39,407 bases of DNA from Streptomyces sp. NRRL B-1347 (GTDB lineage Bacteria; Actinomycetota; Actinomycetes; Streptomycetales; Streptomycetaceae): the NCBI RefSeq assembly GCF_000720325.1, contig NZ_JOJM01000074.1, positions 1 through 39,407 on the forward strand. Direction: 5' to 3'. Below are positions 1 through 7,962 of the stretch, piece after piece (the first letter of the stretch is position 1; each line of letters starts with the position of its first letter). The position numbers were made by a program, and so were the translations under genes. Below the pieces are notes generated by a model that was given only the letters and a program-made list of their open reading frames with translations, did not search any database and had not been told where the DNA came from.

Positions 1-156
1 CCCCACCCCCGCCCGGCCCCCCGAACCGGTGACAGCCCAGGTGAGTTCGCCCACAACGGCCCACGACGGAGGAGCGAGGTGCCGTTTCGCGCCTTACGCT
101 CGTCGGACCGCACGCCCCCGAATTCCCCCGACCGCCAGCGCGGAGGTTCCAGCTAT

Positions 157-909
157 ATGAAGCTCACCGTCGTCGGCTGCTCGGGGTCGTTTCCGTCCGC
201 GGACTCGGCCTGCTCGAGCTACCTCGTCGAGGCCGACGGCTTCCGGTTGCTGCTCGACATGGGCAATGGCGCCCTGGGCGAGCTGCAGCGCCACATCGGT
301 CTGTACGACCTCGACGCGATCTTCCTCAGCCATCTGCACGCCGACCACTGCATCGACATGTGCGCGTACTTCGTGGCCCGCTACTACCGGCACGAGGGCG
401 GCCGCTGCGCGCCCATCCCGGTGTACGGCCCCGAGGGCACCGAGCAGCGCCTGACCACGGCGTACGCCGACACGCCCTCCGCGTCGTCGATGAGCGAGGT
501 CTTCGACTTCCACACGGTCAAGCCGGGCGCCTTCGACATCGGCCCGTTCTCGGTGCGCACCGAGAAGGTCTGCCATCCGGTCGAGGCGTACGGCGTGCGC
601 GTCGAGCACGGCGGCAGGTCGCTCACGTACTCCGGCGACACGGGCCCCTGCGAGGCGCTCGACGAACTCGCCACCGGCACCGACCTCTTCCTGTGCGAGG
701 CCGCGTTCACGCACGGCAAGGAGAACATCCCGGACCTGCACCTCAACGGCCGCGAGGCGGGCGAGTCCGCCCGGCGCGCGGGCGTCGGCCGCCTGGTCCT
801 CACCCACATCCCGCCGTGGACGGACCCCGCGGTGAACCTCGCGGACGCCCGCGCCGTGTTCGAAGGTCCGACGGAGCTGGCCGCGCCCGGAGCGTCGTAC
901 CAGGTCTGA
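157..909 (+). CDS. MBL-fold metallo-hydrolase
   Basis: A 250-residue metallo-beta-lactamase-fold hydrolase. The metal-binding motif HLHADH lies at residues 59-64. A second metal-ligand region, VCHPVEAYGV, comes at about residues 130-140, and SGDTGP follows in the strand that normally carries the bridging Asp. Size and motif spacing suit the RNase Z-like/YhfI-like single-domain hydrolases, but no substrate can be named. I chose the ATG at 157, where the MKLTVVGCSGSFP beta-strand typical of the fold begins and a GGAGG box lies at about 142-146. An upstream ATG at 79 would add 26 residues of unconserved look. The gene is monocistronic, ending at a bidirectional hairpin shared with the converging permease gene. 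Family assignment is strong; function is open. Confidence 0.9.
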   Translation: MKLTVVGCSGSFPSADSACSSYLVEADGFRLLLDMGNGALGELQRHIGLYDLDAIFLSHLHADHCIDMCAYFVARYYRHEGGRCAPIPVYGPEGTEQRLTTAYADTPSASSMSEVFDFHTVKPGAFDIGPFSVRTEKVCHPVEAYGVRVEHGGRSLTYSGDTGPCEALDELATGTDLFLCEAAFTHGKENIPDLHLNGREAGESARRAGVGRLVLTHIPPWTDPAVNLADARAVFEGPTELAAPGASYQV

Positions 910-958
910 GGCGCTGTATCGATACGCCCCCGCGGCAGCCCGCTCCGGCACCACGACG

Positions 959-991
959 AAGGCCCCGGAACCCAAGCGGTTCCGGGGCCTT
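959..991. terminator. Bidirectional rho-independent-type hairpin
   Basis: A perfect 14-bp inverted repeat, arms 959-972 and 978-991 with a 5-base CAAGC loop. It starts AAGG and ends CCTT, so it works in both directions. It lies between the converging hydrolase gene (ends 909) and EIIC gene (ends 1008). There is no long T-run, as is common in Streptomyces terminators. Confidence 0.85.
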
Positions 992-1007
992 CGCGCTGTC
1001 CGAGCGG

Positions 1008-2258
1008 CTACGCCTTCGTCAGGTCCTCGATCTCCTCCTCGGGCTCACGGCCCGGGGTGGGGATGTTGAACTTGACGATCGCGAAGCGGAAGACCACGTA
1101 GTAGACGGCCGCGAAGACGAGGCCGATCGGGATGATCAGCCAGGGCTTGTCGGCGAACTTCCAGTTCAGGACGTAGTCGATGGCACCGGCGGAGAAGGTG
1201 AAGCCGTGGTGCACGCCGAGCGCCCAGGTGACCGTCATGGCGACGGCCGTGAGCAGCGCGTGGATCACGTACAGGGCCGGGGCGATGAACATGAACGCGA
1301 ACTCGATCGGCTCGGTGATGCCGGTGACGAACGAGGTGAGCGCGAGGGACATCATCATGCCGCCGACGACCTTGCGGCGCTCGGGGCGCGCGGTGTGCGT
1401 GATGGCGAGCGCGACGGCGGGCAGCGCGAACATCATGATCGGGAAGAAGCCGGACATGAACTGGCCCGCGGTCGGGTCGCCGTGCATGAAGCGCTGGATG
1501 TCGCCGTGCCAGACGGCGCCCGCGGAGTCGGTGAAGGAGCCGATCTCCTGCCAGGCGACGGTGTTCACGAACTGGTGCATGCCGACCGGCAGGAGCGCGC
1601 GGTTGACCACGCCGAAGATGCCCGCGCCGACCGAGCCGAGGTCGGTCATCCACTCGCCGAAGCTGGTGATCGCGTCACCGACCGGGCCCCAGGCGAGGCC
1701 GAAGACGACACCCAGGGCGGTGCCGATGAAGGCCATCAGGATCGGGACCAGACGGCGGCCGTTGAAGAATCCGAGCCAGTCCACCAGCTTGGTGCGGTGG
1801 AACCTCTGCCAGACCACGGCGGAGATCAGGCCCATGATGATGCCGCCGAAGACCTTGGGGTCGTTGTACGTCGCGGCGACGTCCGCACCCTTGGTGATCT
1901 TCGCCTCGGTGACCGGGAACGCGGTCAGGACGTTCTTGTAGACCAGGAAGCCGACGAGCGCGGCGAGCGCGGTCGAGCCGTCCGCCTTCTTCGCGAAGCC
2001 GATCGCGACACCGATGCAGAACAGCAGCGGCATGTTCGCGAAGACGGCGTCACCGGCGGTGGCGAAGACCGTGGCGACCTTGCCCCAGCCCAGGCCGTCC
2101 GCGCCGAACACGTCCGGCTGGCCGAGGCGGAGCAGGATGCCCGCGGCGGGCAGCACGGCGATGGGCAGCTGCAGGCTGCGGCCGACCTTCTGCAGACCCT
2201 GCAAGAGGCCGGCGCCCCGCTTCTTCGCGGGCGCCGCCTTGGCGGTGGCCGTACTCAT
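1008..2258 (-). CDS. nagE2: PTS N-acetylglucosamine permease, EIIC (NagE2-like)
   Basis: Membrane permease subunit (EIIC) of a glucose/GlcNAc-family phosphotransferase system, 416 residues. It carries the sugar across the membrane while it is phosphorylated by the EIIB partner. The sequence has many hydrophobic segments, the N-terminal QLPIAVLPAAGILLRLGQ block, FFPIMMFALPAVALAITH, and the GITEPIEF signature near residue 300. There is no EIIB or EIIA domain, so it depends on a separate EIIB, probably the 77-residue protein at 4024. Start at 2258: the ATG follows a GGAGGAA box, while the ATG 12 bases upstream would overlap that box. Two dre operators lie 59-91 bases upstream, implying DasR repression relieved by glucosamine-6-phosphate. 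The nagE2 name rests on remembered S. coelicolor gene order and could be swapped with nagE1. Confidence 0.88.
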   Translation of the reverse strand: MSTATAKAAPAKKRGAGLLQGLQKVGRSLQLPIAVLPAAGILLRLGQPDVFGADGLGWGKVATVFATAGDAVFANMPLLFCIGVAIGFAKKADGSTALAALVGFLVYKNVLTAFPVTEAKITKGADVAATYNDPKVFGGIIMGLISAVVWQRFHRTKLVDWLGFFNGRRLVPILMAFIGTALGVVFGLAWGPVGDAITSFGEWMTDLGSVGAGIFGVVNRALLPVGMHQFVNTVAWQEIGSFTDSAGAVWHGDIQRFMHGDPTAGQFMSGFFPIMMFALPAVALAITHTARPERRKVVGGMMMSLALTSFVTGITEPIEFAFMFIAPALYVIHALLTAVAMTVTWALGVHHGFTFSAGAIDYVLNWKFADKPWLIIPIGLVFAAVYYVVFRFAIVKFNIPTPGREPEEEIEDLTKA

Positions 2259-2316
2259 GACTTCCTCCATGTGCGGGTGCTGTCAGGGGACAGTTCGGGG
2301 GGTGCGACAGCATCCA

Positions 2317-2349
2317 GGTGGTCTACACCACTCAGTGGTGTAGACCTGT
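2317..2349. promoter_or_regulatory. Two abutting DasR-responsive elements (dre) upstream of nagE2
   Basis: Two 16-bp sites at 2317-2332 (GGTGGTCTACACCACT) and 2334-2349 (AGTGGTGTAGACCTGT), each close to the dre consensus ACTGGTCTAGACCACT. Together they form a perfect 13-bp inverted repeat (2320-2332 and 2334-2346) around a single C. DasR is the GntR-family GlcNAc regulator of Streptomyces. Location just upstream of the nagE2-like start fits operator function. Confidence 0.88.
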
Positions 2350-2421
2350 TGTAACACGGTCAAGGCGGCATAAGGAACCCGCGATTCCTGTGGGGTGGGC
2401 CATACCGTCACAAGCATGGCG

Positions 2422-2455
2422 AAAGGCCCCGGGACCACAGGGTCTCAGGGCCTTT
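2422..2455 (-). terminator. Hairpin terminator after nagE1-like gene
   Basis: Imperfect inverted repeat with arms 2422-2436 and 2441-2455, containing AAAGGCCC against GGGCCTTTT. It sits 33 bases past the stop of the second EIIC gene (2488) on the minus strand. It separates the two permease genes into distinct transcripts, consistent with each having its own dre. Confidence 0.75.
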
Positions 2456-2487
2456 TCGGAGGCTCAGTTCGGGGTTCCGCTTGAGCT

Positions 2488-3801
2488 CTACGCCTTGGTC
2501 TGTTCTGCGTCCAACGCCTTTGCCTCTTCTTCCGGTTCGCGGCCCGGAGTGGGCAGGTCGAACTTGTGGATGACGAAGCGGAACAAAGCGTAGTAGACGA
2601 CCGCGAAGGCGAGCCCGATCGGGATGATCAACCACGGTTTGGTGGCCAGGCTCCAGTTGATGACGTAGTCGATGAGACCCGCCGAGAAGCTGAAGCCGTC
2701 CTTCACGCCGAGCGCCCACGTCACCGCCATCGAGACACCGGTGAGCACCGCGTGGATCGCGTACAGGAGCGGGGCGATGAAGAGGAAGGAGTACTCGATC
2801 GGCTCGGTGATGCCGGTGACGAAGGAGGTCAGGCCGACCGAGAGCATCATGCCGCCGACGACCTTGCGGCGCTCGGGGCGGGCCGCGTGCGTGATGGCGA
2901 GCGCGGCGGCGGGCAGCGCGAACATCATGATCGGGAAGAAGCCCGAGGTGAACTGGCCCGCCGTCGGGTCCCCTGCGAGGAAGCGGTTGATGTCGCCGTG
3001 CACCACGGTGCCGTCGTGCTTGGTGTAGTCGCCGAACTGGAACCAGACGAAGGTGTTCAGGAACTGGTGCAGGCCGATCGTGAGCAGCGCGCGGTTGGCC
3101 ACGCCGAAGATGCCCGAGCCCAGCCAGCCGAGGTCCACCAGCCACTTGGAGAAGCTGGTGAGCCCGTCGCCGATGGGCGGCCAGACCCAGACGCACAGGC
3201 CCGCGAAGACCAGGCCGATGAAGGCCATGATGATCGGCACCAGGCGGCGGCCGTTGAAGAAGCCCAGCCAGTCCACCAGGCGCACCCGGTGGTAGCGCTG
3301 CCAGAACCAGGCCGCGAGCAGGCCCATCACGATGCCGCCGAAGACCCCTGGATTCTGGTACGCGGCCTGCGCCGATGTGCCGTCCTCGGCGACGCACACG
3401 CCGCTCCACATGCCCGCGCCCGCGAAGTCGGCCCCCGCGGGGCAGTCGTCGGGGAAGGCGCGGAGCACCGCGTAGTAGACGAGGAAGCCCGCGACGGCGG
3501 CGAGCGCGGTGGAGCCGTCCGCCTTCTTCGCCATGCCGATCGCCACGCCGATGCAGAAGAGGAGCGGCAGGCCGAGCGAGGAGTCGAGCAGGGCGCCGCC
3601 CGCGGCCGCGAACACCTTGGCCACGTTCGTCCAGCCCAGGCCGTCGTCGCCGAAGACGTCCGGCTGGCCGAGCCGGTTCAGGATGCCTGCGGCGGGCAGC
3701 ACGGCGATGGGCAGCTGGAGGCTGCGGCCCATTTTCTGCAGGCCCTGGAACAGGCCGTTCCACCACTTCTTCTGCGGTACCGCGGCGGCGTCCGAACTCA
3801 T
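2488..3801 (-). CDS. nagE1: PTS N-acetylglucosamine-family permease, EIIC (NagE1-like)
   Basis: Second EIIC permease, 437 residues, clearly paralogous to the one at 1008-2258. They share QLPIAVLPAAGIL near the N-terminus, FFPIMMFALPA, MMLSVGLTSFVTGITEPIEY, and the C-terminal tail TPGREPEEE. It differs by an extra loop of about 20 residues holding two cysteines (CPAGADF and SGVCVAEDG) near residue 140, probably extracytoplasmic. The ATG at 3801 is preceded by GGAGGAAC, so a much longer in-frame upstream extension is rejected. A single near-perfect dre lies 43 bases upstream, in the region shared with the divergent EIIB gene. Duplication of EIIC beside one EIIB suggests both permeases use the same NagF. 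Substrate inferred from family and regulation. Confidence 0.88.
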   Translation of the reverse strand: MSSDAAAVPQKKWWNGLFQGLQKMGRSLQLPIAVLPAAGILNRLGQPDVFGDDGLGWTNVAKVFAAAGGALLDSSLGLPLLFCIGVAIGMAKKADGSTALAAVAGFLVYYAVLRAFPDDCPAGADFAGAGMWSGVCVAEDGTSAQAAYQNPGVFGGIVMGLLAAWFWQRYHRVRLVDWLGFFNGRRLVPIIMAFIGLVFAGLCVWVWPPIGDGLTSFSKWLVDLGWLGSGIFGVANRALLTIGLHQFLNTFVWFQFGDYTKHDGTVVHGDINRFLAGDPTAGQFTSGFFPIMMFALPAAALAITHAARPERRKVVGGMMLSVGLTSFVTGITEPIEYSFLFIAPLLYAIHAVLTGVSMAVTWALGVKDGFSFSAGLIDYVINWSLATKPWLIIPIGLAFAVVYYALFRFVIHKFDLPTPGREPEEEAKALDAEQTKA

Positions 3802-3843
3802 CGGCGTTCCTCCTGGAACCGGCCAGTTTGGCGGTCGTTGAAA

Positions 3844-3859
3844 ACTGGTGTAGACCAGT
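3844..3859. promoter_or_regulatory. DasR-responsive element (dre) between nagE1 and nagF
   Basis: ACTGGTGTAGACCAGT, flanked by A and T to give a near-perfect 18-bp palindrome (3843-3860). One base off the symmetric dre consensus. It lies 43 bases upstream of the nagE1-like start and 165 bases upstream of the divergent nagF, so it may control one or both. Confidence 0.9.
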
Positions 3860-4023
3860 TGCGGGCGGGTGTGCGGTGGCCCCCTGGTCAGGGACGACAC
3901 CTTGATCGTCATGATGGAGTGCGGCTGCCGTGACCGCCCGCGAAGATGGGCCAACCGTGCGTTACCGTGACAAAGCGGACCTACGGTGTCGTGGCCGCGT
4001 CCTTTCACAGCAGGGAGTAAGCA

Positions 4024-4257
4024 ATGGCCAGCAAGGCTGAGAAGATCGTTGCCGGGCTCGGCGGCATCGACAACATCGAAGAGGTCGAGGGCTGCATCAC
4101 CCGTCTCCGCACGGAGGTCAACGACGCGGGCCTGGTCGACGAGGCGGCCCTGAAGGCCGCGGGCGCGCACGGTGTCGTGAAGATGGGCACGGCGATCCAG
4201 GTCGTCATCGGCACGGACGCGGACCCGATCGCGGCGGAGATCGAAGACATGATGTGA
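4024..4257 (+). CDS. nagF: PTS glucose/GlcNAc EIIB component
   Basis: A 77-residue stand-alone EIIB phosphotransferase domain. EIIB takes phosphate from EIIA on a cysteine and passes it to the sugar in the EIIC permease. The conserved phosphorylation site is Cys24 in GCITRLR, the hallmark of the glucose/GlcNAc EIIB family, followed by the usual AAGAHGVVKMGTAIQVVIG strand region. The ATG at 4024 has an AGGGAG box 7 bases upstream. It is divergent from the nagE1-like permease and ends at a strong hairpin. In S. coelicolor the equivalent gene, as I remember it, is nagF, the EIIB shared by the two NagE permeases. Domain call is firm; symbol by remembered synteny. Confidence 0.9.
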   Translation: MASKAEKIVAGLGGIDNIEEVEGCITRLRTEVNDAGLVDEAALKAAGAHGVVKMGTAIQVVIGTDADPIAAEIEDMM

Positions 4258-4278
4258 GACCGGGCGCTGCCGGTCCCG

Positions 4279-4316
4279 TGAAGGCCCCGTTCCCCCTGAC
4301 CGGAACGGGGCCTTCA
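4279..4316 (+). terminator. Hairpin terminator after nagF
   Basis: Perfect 15-bp inverted repeat, arms 4279-4293 and 4302-4316 with an 8-base loop, starting 22 bases after the nagF stop. Starts TGAAGG and ends CCTTCA; GC-rich without a long U tail. Confidence 0.85.
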
Positions 4317-4350
4317 TGCTGGCGCGGGGCGCCGTCGATCGCCGCTTCGC

Positions 4351-4413
4351 GGCTCGTCCTCCATCGCGGGACGGGCTGGATCTCCGAGCCCGTCCGGCGA
4401 TTGAGGACGAGGC
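4351..4413. repeat. Long imperfect palindrome resembling a dispersed Streptomyces intergenic repeat
   Basis: Arms 4351-4377 and 4387-4413 are inverted copies matching at 24 of 27 positions, with a 9-base loop. The right arm contains CGTCCGGCGATTGAGGAC, which I recall as a recurring intergenic sequence in Streptomyces genomes. It lies between the nagF terminator and rph. It could be a REP/MITE-like element or a second hairpin terminator. Only one copy is seen in this window. Confidence 0.65.
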
Positions 4414-4457
4414 CGCAGGCCGATAAACGGGGCCCCGGCGCCGGATAGGCTCACCGC

Positions 4458-5189
<732 letters not shown>

Positions 5190-5313
5190 CCGTCGATGTA
5201 AAGGGGTTCGCCTCCCGGCGAGCAACCGTCCCGCCGACCACGGGCGTTCTATGAGGTGGAGCGTGCGGGTACGACCGCACGCTCGCACACCGCATAACGG
5301 GAGGGAACCATCC

Positions 5314-5712
5314 ATGGCCGTGCGCCACCGCCGTGTCACCGTCGCCATAACCACCGCTCTGATCGCCGTTCCGGCGACGCTCGGCCTCGTCGCCTGCGAC
5401 CCGAAGGACGCGGTGGACTGCGTCAAGGCGGCCGACGCCGTCTCGGACGGCGCCGACGCCCTGCGGCAGGCCGCCCAGGACGCCGTCCTCTACCCGGACC
5501 GGAAGTCCGAGAAGCGCTTCGACAAGATCAGGGGCGACCTCGACGACATCCGCAGGGACCACGAGGACGACGAGGACATCAGCGAAGCCGTCGACGAGAT
5601 GCAGAAGGCCGTCGACAACGTCGAGAAGGCCGTCGACAACGGCGACAAGACGCCCGACCTCCGCCCGATGGCGAACGCCGCGGGCAAGGTCACCAAGGCC
5701 TGCACGAACTGA
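5314..5712 (+). CDS. Small lipoprotein, unknown function
   Basis: A 132-residue secreted lipoprotein. The first 27 residues form a lipoprotein signal: MAVRHRRVTV, a hydrophobic stretch, then the lipobox LVAC with the lipidated Cys at residue 28. The mature part is small, strongly charged and helical, rich in Asp, Glu and Lys (for example RRDHEDDEDISEAVDEMQKAVDNVEKAVDNGDKT), suggesting a coiled or helical-bundle surface protein. A C-terminal KACTN holds a second mature Cys, and CDPKDAVDC holds two near the lipid anchor. The ATG at 5314 follows GGGAGGGAA; earlier in-frame codons would mask the signal peptide. It lies between rph and rdgB. I do not recognise a named family. Confidence 0.8.
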   Translation: MAVRHRRVTVAITTALIAVPATLGLVACDPKDAVDCVKAADAVSDGADALRQAAQDAVLYPDRKSEKRFDKIRGDLDDIRRDHEDDEDISEAVDEMQKAVDNVEKAVDNGDKTPDLRPMANAAGKVTKACTN

Positions 5713-5782
5713 CGCGGCGGGGCGGCGGGGGCGCCGGTCGGCCGTGCGACCGGGTCCCGGTGACGGGACGGATACTGGTCGC

Positions 5783-6385
5783 ATGACCCGTCTCATCCTC
5801 GCCACCCGCAACGCCCACAAGGTCACCGAGCTCAGGGCGATCCTCGCCGCCGCGGGCCTCGACCACGAACTCGTCGGCGCGGACGCCTACCCCGAGATCC
5901 CCGACGTCAAGGAGACCGGGGTCACCTTCGCCGAGAACGCCCTGCTCAAGGCGCACGCCCTGGCGCGGGCCACCGGTCTGCCCGCCGTCGCCGACGACTC
6001 CGGGCTCTGCGTCGACGTGCTCGGCGGGGCGCCCGGCATCTTCTCCGCGCGCTGGGCCGGCCGCCACGGCGACGACAAGGCCAACCTCGACCTGCTGCTC
6101 GCCCAGCTCGGCGACATCGACGAGGCCCACCGCGGCGCCCACTTCGCCTGCGCCGCGGCGCTCGCCCTGCCCGACGGCACCGAGCGCGTCGTCGAGGGCC
6201 GGCTGCGCGGCACCCTGCGCCACGCCCCCGCGGGCACCAACGGCTTCGGCTACGACCCGGTCCTGCAGCCCGAGGGCGACACCCGGACCTGCGCCGAGCT
6301 GACCCCCGACGAGAAGAACGCGATCAGCCACCGCGGCGAGGCGTTCCGGGCCCTCGTGCCGGTGGTGCGGGAACTGCTGGGCTGA
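5783..6385 (+). CDS. rdgB: RdgB/HAM1 non-canonical purine NTP pyrophosphatase
   Basis: House-cleaning enzyme that hydrolyses dITP, ITP and XTP to the monophosphate plus pyrophosphate, keeping deaminated purines out of nucleic acids. It has 200 residues, the usual length. Seen motifs: N-terminal LATRNAHKVTEL, the metal and nucleotide region AVADDSGLCVDVLGGAPGIFSARWAG, NGFGYDPVL and the C-terminal SHRGEAF. The ATG at 5783 begins the conserved N-terminus; an upstream ATG at 5744 would add 13 non-conserved residues. It is downstream of rph and the lipoprotein gene and ends at a strong hairpin. Confidence 0.96.
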   Translation: MTRLILATRNAHKVTELRAILAAAGLDHELVGADAYPEIPDVKETGVTFAENALLKAHALARATGLPAVADDSGLCVDVLGGAPGIFSARWAGRHGDDKANLDLLLAQLGDIDEAHRGAHFACAAALALPDGTERVVEGRLRGTLRHAPAGTNGFGYDPVLQPEGDTRTCAELTPDEKNAISHRGEAFRALVPVVRELLG

Positions 6386-6403
6386 CGGCTGGTGCGCATG
6401 GAG

Positions 6404-6437
6404 TGGCCTGCGAGTCGATGCTTCGATTCGCAGGCCA
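6404..6437 (+). terminator. Hairpin terminator after rdgB
   Basis: Arms 6404-6418 and 6423-6437 pair throughout with one G-T wobble, loop TGCT, followed by a short T-rich stretch. It starts 19 bases after the rdgB stop and lies between rdgB and the convergently read tRNA gene. Confidence 0.85.
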
Positions 6438-6443
6438 TTTGTG

Positions 6444-6527
6444 TGCGGCGGAAGGGATTCGAACCCTCAAGCCCGATCAAGGGCCACAGATCCTAAGTCT
6501 GCTGCGTCGCCGTTGCGCCACCGCCGC
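6444..6527 (-). tRNA. tRNA-Leu (anticodon UAG)
   Basis: Read on the minus strand, the acceptor arms GCGGCGG and CCGCCGC pair over 7 bp and are followed by discriminator A. The anticodon stem CAGA/TCTG encloses the loop CTTAGGA, giving anticodon TAG (reads CUA/CUG-type leucine codons). A long variable arm (GCCC, loop, GGGC) makes it class II, as leucine tRNAs are. The T loop is TTCGAAT. No CCA is encoded (ACA follows). The anticodon is not UAA, so this is not bldA. The gene starts only 21 bases after the stop codon of the HNH gene upstream, so its promoter must lie inside that gene or it is co-transcribed. Confidence 0.93.
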
Positions 6528-6548
6528 TGGTGCCCGCCATGGTACCGG

Positions 6549-7226
6549 TCACCTGTTGGCGCGTGGTCGCTGACCTCCTCTGCACCAGGTACTGGTAATC
6601 GCGTGACAGTTGGGGCAAAGCAGCCGTAGATTCTCCCGCCGGTCGTCGCTCCAGTCCCCGTTGATGTGGTCGACCTCCAGGGTCATGGGTTTGCCGTTCC
6701 ACTCGGGTGGGGTCCCGCACTGGTCGCAGCACCCGGGGGCGCCGACCTCGCGCAGGGCTCGCCGGAGTAGAGAGCTCTGGGATCGGCGGCGGCCGTCGTG
6801 TTTGACCAGGATGGCCTCAGCGGTTTTCCTCGGGGTGGTACCGGGCTTGCCCCGTTGGTGCGCCTGGCCGAGGAAATGGGATGCGTCTATGCGTTCCTCG
6901 GCGATCCAGTCGCGCAACATGCTCCGCTGCGCCGAGTTGTTCGGCCGCTCCAGGAACCGGAGTGTCCCGGCGAGAGACTCGGACTCCGCCACGGCTTTAC
7001 GCAGAGCGGCTGCCTCAGGCCGTGTGCGCAGCCTGGTGCGGCGCTCGCAGCGGCGGAGGTGTGTTACGTCGATGCCGAAGTGGTCGAACCGCTTGAACAG
7101 GTGGCGGTGAAGGCTCCGGTAGGGACGCGTTCCCAAGAACGCGATGACCTCTTCGATGGACGAGCAGTTCTCGGCCGCCTTCGTCAGCAGCTCTCGCGTA
7201 TAGCGGACCAGCGGCTCCTTCTTCAT
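6549..7226 (-). CDS. HNH endonuclease (distal of a tandem pair)
   Basis: A 225-residue HNH-family nuclease. The C-terminal quarter holds the nuclease: a CDQCG zinc knuckle, then LEVDHINGD with the catalytic His, then NLRLLCPNCH with the second zinc pair and the HNH asparagine. The N-terminal two-thirds contain units of about 60-70 residues beginning YTRELLTKAAENCSSIEEVIAFLG and including RSLHRHLFKRFDHFGIDVTHL. These look like helix-turn-helix repeats used for DNA recognition, an inference. Start at ATG 7226: it overlaps the stop of the upstream paralogue by 4 bases (ATGA), so the two are translationally coupled. Likely a homing-type or mobile endonuclease. Confidence 0.88.
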   Translation of the reverse strand: MKKEPLVRYTRELLTKAAENCSSIEEVIAFLGTRPYRSLHRHLFKRFDHFGIDVTHLRRCERRTRLRTRPEAAALRKAVAESESLAGTLRFLERPNNSAQRSMLRDWIAEERIDASHFLGQAHQRGKPGTTPRKTAEAILVKHDGRRRSQSSLLRRALREVGAPGCCDQCGTPPEWNGKPMTLEVDHINGDWSDDRRENLRLLCPNCHAITSTWCRGGQRPRANR

Positions 7227-7867
7227 GGCAGCTGCCTCTTGCCGCGCCCCCGGTAAGTGTCCGTGGTGGAGTGGCAATTGGGGCAGAGCAGCCGTAGGTT
7301 CTCGATCCGATTGTCGCGCCAGTCGCCGTCGATGTGGTCGACCTCAAGTGGCAGCGGTTCGCCAAGCCACTCAGGCCCGGTTCCGCACAGGCTGCACTGC
7401 TTGACAACGCCGAGCTCTGCCATGGCCCGCTTGAGTCGAGTGTTGGGCACGCGTCTGGAGGCATCCACGACCAGGATCTCCGAGGGCGTCCGCCTTCTGC
7501 GGTTGTCCCGCATCGCCTCGGTTCGTTTCTGTCCGACGAAGTGCGATGTGTCGATTCCGTACGCCGTGATGCGGCGGCTGATGTGGGTGTGATAGCCGCC
7601 CACGATTCCGATGCCCAGATACCGCAGTACGTCGTTCACGCTCTTCGACGCCGCCACCGCAGGCTCCAGTATCTCCCGCGTCCATCGCGCCCCGTTCTCC
7701 CGCACGAAGTGCGACGTATCCACGCCCAGCTTCTTCATCCGCCGGCGGATGTACGGGCGCGACGGCCCCTTCGGATCCACCCCCAGCTTCCCCAGCGCCT
7801 CCGACAGCGTCCGCGAAGACGCCGCCGCCTCGGCCAGCCGTTCCCGTGTGTACGGGCTCGTCCCCAT
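7223..7867 (-). CDS. HNH endonuclease (proximal of a tandem pair)
   Basis: A 214-residue paralogue of the next gene. C-terminal nuclease: CSLCG, LEVDHIDGDWRDN, NLRLLCPNCH. The N-terminal part shows two repeat units: one begins YTRERLAEAAASSRTLSEAL and ends at DTSHFV, the second begins WTREILEPAVAASKSVNDVL and again ends DTSHFV, so the repeat is about 65 residues. Each unit looks like a small helix-turn-helix module. Start chosen at ATG 7867, which has GGAGGGG 8 bases upstream; a GTG at 7891 would precede that box. The pair fills the space between bcp and tRNA-Leu. Both catalytic regions look intact. Confidence 0.88.
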   Translation of the reverse strand: MGTSPYTRERLAEAAASSRTLSEALGKLGVDPKGPSRPYIRRRMKKLGVDTSHFVRENGARWTREILEPAVAASKSVNDVLRYLGIGIVGGYHTHISRRITAYGIDTSHFVGQKRTEAMRDNRRRRTPSEILVVDASRRVPNTRLKRAMAELGVVKQCSLCGTGPEWLGEPLPLEVDHIDGDWRDNRIENLRLLCPNCHSTTDTYRGRGKRQLP

Positions 7868-7962
7868 CGGGTCCCCTCCGTTTCCGGCCACGCGTTCGTG
7901 GTCTCGTACGGAGTAGCGAACCGACTATCGGACAGTCACGGACGGCCGAGGCGTCAAGGGGA

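Noticed and set aside
360..2354. Long plus-strand frame spanning the hydrolase and nagE2
   Set aside because: Composition is Arg/Gly/Ala-rich with no fold motifs; it is the antisense/off-frame shadow of two genes with clear family motifs.
6444..6527. bldA (tRNA-Leu UUA)
   Set aside because: The anticodon loop reads CTTAGGA, so the anticodon is UAG, not UAA.
6444..6527. tRNA as attachment site of an integrative element
   Set aside because: No integrase gene and no second copy of the tRNA 3' end seen in the window, including near the restriction island.
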